This document shows, in pieces, positions 10,101 to 11,000 of a stretch of DNA of 11,000 nt. The DNA is from Symbiodinium natans (taxonomy: Eukaryota; Sar; Dinophyceae; Suessiales; Symbiodiniaceae), in NCBI GenBank assembly GCA_905221605.1, contig CAJNDS010000613.1:251501-262500 (forward strand), in the 5' to 3' direction. The notes under the pieces were generated by a model. It saw nothing but the letters and a program-made list of their open reading frames with translations, searched no databases and was not told where the DNA came from. The position numbers and the translations under genes are program-made. Positions within the stretch are counted from its first letter, which is position 1; each line of letters opens with the position of its first letter.

Positions 10101-10858
10101 AACGGGTGGGGTTTGGGTGCGGGGTTGGGGCATTGGTGGGCTTCACTCGCGTTTAGGTCTCAAACTGGGGCGGCTTTGCCGGCGCTAGAAGCATGGGGGT
10201 TGGCAAGGGTAATGACAATAAACCCTAAACCCTAAGCCCTAAACCCCAAACCCTAAACCCTAAAACCCTAAACCCTAAACCCAGAGTCCCAAGCTACACG
10301 AACCAGGACCGGATCCTCCCCAAAAGGTTTGGGGTCAGAGGGCCGCTGTCAAATTCGAAAGGGTTTGGGGTCAGAGGGCTCCAAGCCCGAAACCCTAAAC
10401 CCTAAACCCTGAAGCCCTGAAGCCCTGAAGCCCTGAAGCCCTGAAGCCCTGAAGCCCTGAAGCCCTGAAGCCCTGAAGCCCTGAAGCCCTGAAGCCCTAA
10501 AATCTAAACCCTAAACCCTAAACCCGAGGTGATGGCTTCGGGGCTTCTTCAGGCTTTGCAGAACCCTTCACGGGACGACATCGGGTACCTTTTTCCAAAT
10601 TCCCTTAAATATCCCGTGCCCTAAGCCCTAAGCCCTAAGCCCTAAGCCCTAAGCCCTAAACCCTAAATTCAAACCCCAAACCCCAAACCCCAAACCCCAA
10701 ACCCCAAACCCCAAACCCCAAACCCCAAACCCCAAACCCCAAACCCTAAACCCTAAACCCTAAACCCTAAACCCTACACCCTAAACCCTAAACCCCAAGC
10801 TCAGTGCTTTGGGGTTGTGGGTGGGGCTCCCCCTGCCTGCGCAGGCCATCAGGACGGC
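1105..10858 (-). CDS. Sulfite oxidase-family molybdopterin oxidoreductase, spliced gene, 5' end outside window
   Basis: Fourteen minus-strand exons (A to N, listed separately) join into 248 codons without a stop or phase break. In order they carry the landmarks of the sulfite oxidase family. These are the Mo-ligand cysteine motif (ACAGTGR), AEWTG, LLREAGLKPGAKQ, VIFTGADKG, the QRSL block, MNGEDLKPAHGAPLR, VPGWYGMASVKWL, ADDPG, RALMAPPGFPDFFSRAR, then VEFSADHGKTW and the W-x2-W-x3-W and DAKGRSQ signatures of the dimerisation domain. These correspond to the Oxidored_molyb and Mo-co_dimer domains. Family members oxidise sulfite to sulfate, or carry out related two-electron reactions, at a molybdopterin centre. 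The wording resembles the bacterial-type branch (APPGFPDFFSRAR) more than animal SUOX. The N-terminal part, any haem domain and any targeting signal lie beyond position 11000, so electron acceptor and location cannot be judged. The C-terminal end is unresolved. The family call is firm; the exact substrate is not. Confidence 0.88.
1177..1682 (-). other. Intron M/N (506 bp, GC-AG)
   Basis: On the + strand it starts with degenerate G-rich repeats (1190-1500: TTTAGGG, TTTGGGG, TTCAGGG and longer variants) and ends with a degenerate C-rich block (1603-1653). About 100 bp between them (1501-1602) is unremarkable. Confidence 0.8.
1683..1719 (-). CDS. Exon M: KTGLFGWATWYY
   Basis: 37 nt, phase 2 in and phase 0 out. 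GWATWYY gives the first two tryptophans of the W-x2-W-x3-W spacing seen in relatives; the third comes from exon N. The acceptor is CCAG|GAA and the donor TAC|GCTTCT (GC). Confidence 0.78.
1720..2602 (-). other. Intron L/M (883 bp, GA-AG)
   Basis: It begins on the + strand with a TTTAGGG array (1758-1834 perfect, then decayed to about 1930) and ends with a long decayed CCCTAAA block (2320-2579) that runs into C10 (2580-2589). The middle (1931-2319) is unique sequence with C15 at 1999-2013, A9 at 2022-2030 and C12 at 2167-2178. The 108-codon minus-strand ORF across it reads through the poly-C tracts and is not believed. Confidence 0.8.
1758..1834. repeat. Perfect TTTAGGG x 11
   Basis: Eleven exact tandem copies (77 bp) near the splice acceptor of exon M. 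Confidence 0.97.
2603..2682 (-). CDS. Exon L: dimerisation domain, VEFSADHGKTW
   Basis: 80 nt, phase 0 in and phase 2 out. VWAGAVEIDRVEFSADHGKTW matches the family pattern aWsG-x-I-x-RVEvS-x-DgG-x-TW of the Mo-co_dimer domain. The acceptor is CAAG|GTC. The donor TTGGA|GAGGAC (GA) keeps the frame into exon M. A GT alternative (ACA|GTGAAT) would need a different acceptor and would add about four residues. Confidence 0.9.
2683..3080 (-). other. Intron K/L (398 bp, GA-AG)
   Basis: G-rich telomere-type repeats occupy 2696-2805; the rest is unique sequence with no C-rich partner array, an exception to the usual layout. Three GGTACC palindromes fall within 37 bp (2988, 2997, 3019), two of them in a tandem GGGTACCAT. 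Confidence 0.7.
3081..3110 (-). CDS. Exon K: VGNAGVISLG micro-exon
   Basis: 30 nt, phase 0 at both ends. VGNAGVISLG supplies the short V-x2-aG-x-v-x-L segment that relatives have between FFSR-x-R and the GxxWxG motif. The acceptor is TGAG|GTC. The donor is probably GGGA|GAGTAA (GA). If the next codon (GAG) is retained the alignment improves by one residue, but the donor would then be TA, or GT with a shifted acceptor. The end is therefore uncertain by 3 nt. Confidence 0.68.
3310..3337. repeat. CCCTAAA x 4
   Basis: Four exact copies isolated in otherwise unique intron sequence. Confidence 0.95.
3485..3615. repeat. Foldback (imperfect inverted repeat), MITE-like
   Basis: The inner arms AATAAGGTACCATAT (3523-3537) and its complement at 3573-3587 differ at one of 15 bases. 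Further out, AGTAGGG (3502-3508) pairs with CCCTACT (3596-3602) and CTTACT (3489-3494) with AGTAAG (3605-3610). The arms are interrupted by G11 on the left (3512-3522) opposite C5 on the right. No clear flanking duplication was found. Confidence 0.7.
4021..4085. repeat. C-rich telomere-type block
   Basis: About nine CCCTAAA copies, several with one substitution or a missing base, close to the donor of exon J. Confidence 0.9.
4136..4164 (-). CDS. Exon J: FPDFFSRAR micro-exon
   Basis: 29 nt, phase 1 in and phase 0 out. The G left by exon I plus GC makes glycine, giving RALMAPPGFPDFFSRAR across the junction, a near-exact family string. The acceptor is GTAG|GC and the donor GCGA|GCCTCC (GC). The + strand is also open here, but the family match is only on the minus strand. 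Confidence 0.85.
4165..4753 (-). other. Intron I/J (589 bp, GC-AG)
   Basis: The + strand order is a G-rich block (4209-4292), unique sequence, a C-rich block (4375-4460), an exon-like 78-bp spacer (4461-4538), a lone GTTTAGGG at 4540, unique sequence, and a C-rich block (4652-4710). The spacer has exon-like flanks but is not needed by the protein. Confidence 0.75.
4754..4838 (-). CDS. Exon I: ADDPG to RALMAPPG
   Basis: 85 nt, the longest exon, phase 0 in and phase 1 out. It encodes AYSFRRAADDPG, then VPLTQLPVRALMAPP. DDPG and RALMAPPG are typical of the bacterial-type branch at the end of the Mo-binding domain. The acceptor is TGAG|GCC and the donor CCAG|GCCAAC (GC). The first bases of the exon and its acceptor are duplicated inside the upstream intron at 5013-5031. 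Confidence 0.9.
4827..5031. repeat. Direct repeat duplicating the exon I edge
   Basis: GTAGGCCTCATGATTCGTC occurs exactly at 4833-4851 and 5013-5031. AAAAGAGTA precedes it in both copies (4827-4835 and 5002-5010), with CTGTA inserted in the second. The first copy spans the start and acceptor of exon I; the second is 180 bp into the upstream intron. Between them lie GGGTTTTAT-type repeats and a truncated foldback relative. Confidence 0.92.
4940..5000. mobile_element. Truncated or decayed relative of the 5465-5568 element
   Basis: It shares GATGTTCCCCCTT (4941-4953 versus 5470-5482) and CCCTATTAAGGACTG-TAGT (4980-4999 versus 5529-5548, with one C/T difference). The left arm is altered and the right terminus is missing. 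Confidence 0.65.
5465..5568. mobile_element. MITE-like palindromic element with 7-bp flanking duplication
   Basis: The arms at 5468-5504 and 5529-5565 are reverse complements at 34 of 37 positions, separated by 24 bp. The sequence TAACCAT occurs immediately outside on both sides (5458-5464 and 5569-5575), as expected of a target-site duplication. It has no coding capacity. Termini read TTGGGGATGT and ACATCCCAAA. I cannot assign a transposase family. Confidence 0.72.
5610..5637. repeat. CCCTTGA x 4 variant array
   Basis: Four exact copies of a variant heptamer embedded in phase within a CCCTAAA block. Confidence 0.95.
5694..5742 (-). CDS. Exon H: TSIEITEGGWWGHQME
   Basis: 49 nt, phase 2 in and phase 0 out. 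TSIEITEGGWWGHQME follows VKWL as in relatives (VKWL-x2-I-x-V then G-x-Q). The acceptor is CCAG|GAC. The donor is GAG|GTGCGG; a second site further on (AATAG|GTCAGC) has the wrong phase and would insert extra residues before AYSFR. Confidence 0.85.
5743..6831 (-). other. Intron G/H (1089 bp, GA-AG)
   Basis: The longest intron. It holds five TTTAGGG (5755-5789) then six TTCAGGG (5797-5838), a short C-rich patch (5915-5937), a 149-bp unique spacer (5938-6084), a G-rich block (6085-6196), and a long, heavily decayed C-rich, A-rich block (6245-6800, briefly interrupted by G-rich sequence at 6300-6335). CCCTGAA variants cluster at 6735-6785. Confidence 0.8.
5797..5838. repeat. TTCAGGG x 6 variant array
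   Basis: Six exact copies of the T-to-C variant, following five canonical TTTAGGG units (5755-5789) and one TTCACTG. Confidence 0.96.
6832..6869 (-). CDS. Exon G: VPGWYGMASVKWL
   Basis: 38 nt, phase 0 in and phase 2 out. VPGWYGMASVKWL is one of the most recognisable family motifs; its Lys contacts the molybdopterin. The acceptor is TCAG|GTA. The donor GGCT|GAGCCT is a GA donor; it makes CT plus G a leucine codon so that VKWL runs into TSIEIT. Confidence 0.93.
6870..7370 (-). other. Intron F/G (501 bp, GC-AG)
   Basis: G-rich repeats at 6873-7110 (seven perfect TTTAGGG at 6947-6995) face C-rich repeats at 7231-7345. About 120 bp of non-telomeric sequence lies between them and forms the loop of the inverted arrangement. 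Confidence 0.85.
7371..7423 (-). CDS. Exon F: MNGEDLKPAHGAPLRII
   Basis: 53 nt, phase 1 in and phase 0 out. MNGEDLKPAHGAPLR is the highly conserved MNGepLp-x2-HG-x-PLR motif, whose His, Gly and Arg contact the cofactor or substrate pocket in known structures. The acceptor is CCAG|GA. The donor ATT|GCCCCC (GC) joins LRII directly to VPGWYG, as in relatives. Confidence 0.92.
7424..7650 (-). other. Intron E/F (227 bp, GA-AG)
   Basis: The shortest of the 13 well-supported introns. On the + strand it has only G-rich repeats (7455-7618) and no C-rich partner. The TTTAGGC array takes up a third of its length. Confidence 0.8.
7532..7608. repeat. TTTAGGC x 11 variant array
   Basis: Eleven exact copies (77 bp) of a single-base variant, ending in one canonical TTTAGGG. 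Confidence 0.97.
7651..7717 (-). CDS. Exon E: VQYFQRSLSVEDALL block
   Basis: 67 nt, phase 0 in and phase 1 out. VQYFQRSLSVEDALL then HVMLVYG matches the family pattern Y-x-RSL-x4-AL-x4-vLLAY that leads into the MNG motif. The acceptor is GCAG|GTG. The only donor keeping frame with MNGEDL is TACG|GACTCT, a GA donor. An upstream GT (CTG|GTTTAC) has the wrong phase. Confidence 0.88.
7718..8041 (-). other. Intron D/E (324 bp, GT-AG)
   Basis: It has weak C-rich copies (7758-7800), a diffuse G-rich stretch (7838-7930), and CCCTAAA copies (about 8008-8035) next to the donor. It is mostly non-telomeric and is the one intron whose first array on the + strand is C-rich. Confidence 0.75.
8042..8083 (-). 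CDS. Exon D: VIFTGADKGVEAGK
   Basis: 42 nt, phase 0 at both ends. VIFTGADKG is a close match to the conserved hVxFxGAD strand of the Mo-binding domain. The acceptor is ACAG|GTC and the donor AAG|GTGCAG, a canonical GT site. Confidence 0.9.
8556..8643. repeat. Perfect TTTAGGG x 12
   Basis: Twelve exact copies (8556-8639) plus TTTA. One CCCTAA lies just to the left (8548-8553), giving a tail-to-tail joint CCCTAA-GG-TTTAGGG. Confidence 0.97.
8896..9067. repeat. Cluster of related inverted, direct and tandem short repeats
   Basis: GTACTTATAACCCAAATAC (8896-8914) is inverted relative to 8982-9000 (17 of 19 match). A third relative at 9040-9067 is direct to the second; the two flank a five-copy CCCTAAA array (9000-9034). 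A 17-bp tandem pair lies at 8944-8960 and 8961-8977 (15 of 17 match). Confidence 0.82.
9085..9140 (-). CDS. Exon C: SLADLLREAGLKPGAKQ
   Basis: 56 nt, phase 1 in and phase 0 out. It follows AEWTG directly with CSLADLLREAGLKPGAKQ, the helix after the WTG motif in this family. The acceptor is GTAG|GC. The donor CAG|GCGCAC is a GC donor: reading past it gives HLGG, whereas splicing here restores the family string GAK-x-VIFTGAD. Confidence 0.88.
9141..9818 (-). other. Intron B/C (678 bp, GT-AG)
   Basis: G-rich repeats (9185-9379) change directly into C-rich repeats (9381-9470); C-rich repeats resume at 9538-9807. A 67-bp GC-rich spacer lies at 9471-9537. This is the most purely telomeric of the longer introns. 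Confidence 0.85.
9202..9379. repeat. TTTAGGGG x 10 followed by TTTAGGG x 8 and variants
   Basis: Ten exact 8-mers (9202-9281), eight exact 7-mers (9282-9337), then six more units in unbroken 7-bp phase carrying single changes (TTTAAAG, TTTACGG, TTCAGGG). Confidence 0.97.
9819..9902 (-). CDS. Exon B: TGRMSQ to AEWTG
   Basis: 84 nt, phase 1 in and phase 1 out. Joined to exon A it completes CAGTGR, where most relatives have CAGNGR or CAGNRR. It continues through VPWGVDSFGCAEWTG, which aligns residue for residue with the family pattern PW-x2-GAVG-x-AEWTG. The acceptor is GCAG|GA and the donor ACAG|GTGGGC, one of three GT donors in the gene. Confidence 0.85.
10326..10379. repeat. 18-bp direct repeat, 36-bp period
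   Basis: GGTTTGGGGTCAGAGGGC occurs exactly at 10326-10343 and 10362-10379. Confidence 0.95.
10407..10494. repeat. CCCTGAAG x 11 variant array
   Basis: Eleven exact 8-mers (88 bp), with a substitution and an added base relative to CCCTAAA, bounded on both sides by canonical units. Confidence 0.97.
10619..10798. repeat. CCCTAAG x 5, AAACCCC x 10 and canonical units
   Basis: CCCTAAG occupies 10619-10653, AAACCCC 10671-10740 (70 bp exact), then canonical AAACCCT from 10741. Three variants lie side by side, each internally uniform. Confidence 0.97.
10837..10858 (-). CDS. Exon A: Mo-ligand cysteine
   Basis: Encodes AVLMACAG; the Cys codon at 10841-10843 should be the residue that binds molybdenum in this family (CAGN-R motif). 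It ends in phase 1 at a GC donor (GCAG|GCAGGG). The start was set at AAAG|GCC because every other acceptor in the gene is AG|G. An alternative acceptor after the C-rich tract (CCAG|AAACC) would extend the same frame to 10870 and add KPQK. At 22 nt this would be a micro-exon. Confidence 0.72.
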
Positions 10859-10929
10859 CTTTTGTGGTTTCTGGGGGGGGGTTCCTCTTTGTAGGGAAGG
10901 CCCCATTTCAAAAAGGCACCCATAAGGGG

Positions 10930-11000
10930 GTTTAGGGTTTAGGGTTGAGGGTATGGGGATTTAGTTGAGAGGGCATGGGGGCGTTTAGGGTTTCGGGCTT
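10930..11000. repeat. G-rich telomere-type block at right edge
   Basis: Degenerate TTTAGGG copies begin about 60 bp beyond exon A and run off the window. This fits the left part of the next intron upstream, in the same G-first polarity. Confidence 0.8.

Larger units (their letters stand above)
9903..10836 (-). other. Intron A/B (934 bp, GC-AG)
   Basis: G-rich arrays (9910-10100, mostly TTTAGGGG with TTAGGGGG at the end) on the left, three C-rich blocks (10221-10281, 10388-10525, 10617-10798) on the right. The intervening pieces include an 18-bp repeat at 10326-10343 and 10362-10379. Confidence 0.85.

Noticed and set aside
7532-10494. CRISPR-like or satellite array
   Set aside because: Units are 7 to 8 bp and contiguous, with no unique spacers of constant length.
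901-11000. A true chromosome end or subtelomere
   Set aside because: The arrays are short, alternate in orientation more than 20 times, and are separated by exons of one conserved gene. A terminal telomere would be long and in one orientation.
1-11000. Coccidian (Eimeria-type) origin, from AAACCCT repeats
   Set aside because: Not excluded by the repeat alone, but GC and GA donors with an invariant AG|G acceptor point to dinoflagellates.

Overview
The window looks like nuclear DNA of a dinoflagellate, with Symbiodiniaceae-like splicing. Three things support this. The dominant repeat is the heptamer TTTAGGG/CCCTAAA, the telomere unit of plants, many algae, dinoflagellates and coccidia. No long ORF is a believable gene. 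A conserved protein becomes visible only when about 14 short minus-strand exons are joined through GT, GC and GA donors, each to an acceptor of the form AG|G. That donor mix with AG|G is the splice signature known from Symbiodiniaceae. A coccidian such as Eimeria, which also carries AAACCCT repeats, fits the splice sites less well.

One gene fills nearly the whole window. It is a sulfite-oxidase-family molybdopterin oxidoreductase, read right to left from about 10858 to 1105, with its 5' end beyond the right edge. The exons I propose are 22 to 85 nt long and join into 248 codons with no stop and no phase conflict. They cover the Mo-binding domain from its cysteine ligand onward (exons A to I) and the dimerisation domain (exons J to N). 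The last 30 to 40 residues are not securely found; a weak candidate final exon lies at 843-908.

The 13 introns (227 to 1089 bp) are built largely of telomere-type repeats. In 11 of 13, reading the + strand, the first array is G-rich (TTTAGGG) and the last is C-rich (CCCTAAA). The two intron ends are therefore complementary in the transcript. The same polarity is that of two telomere-capped DNA ends fused together, and at 9373-9387 the two orientations abut with one extra base between them. Many arrays are locally homogenised variants (TTTAGGC, CCCTGAAG, TTTAGGGG, AAACCCC, TTCAGGG and others).

Between the arrays lie non-telomeric intron pieces: a short inverted-repeat element with a 7-bp flanking duplication (5458-5575), a truncated relative beside a duplicated exon edge (4827-5031), a second foldback (3485-3615), and a cluster of related short repeats (8896-9067). 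Positions 1-842 hold no recognisable gene. All homology statements rest on motif recognition from memory; splice sites were chosen by protein continuity, phase and AG|G, not by transcript data.
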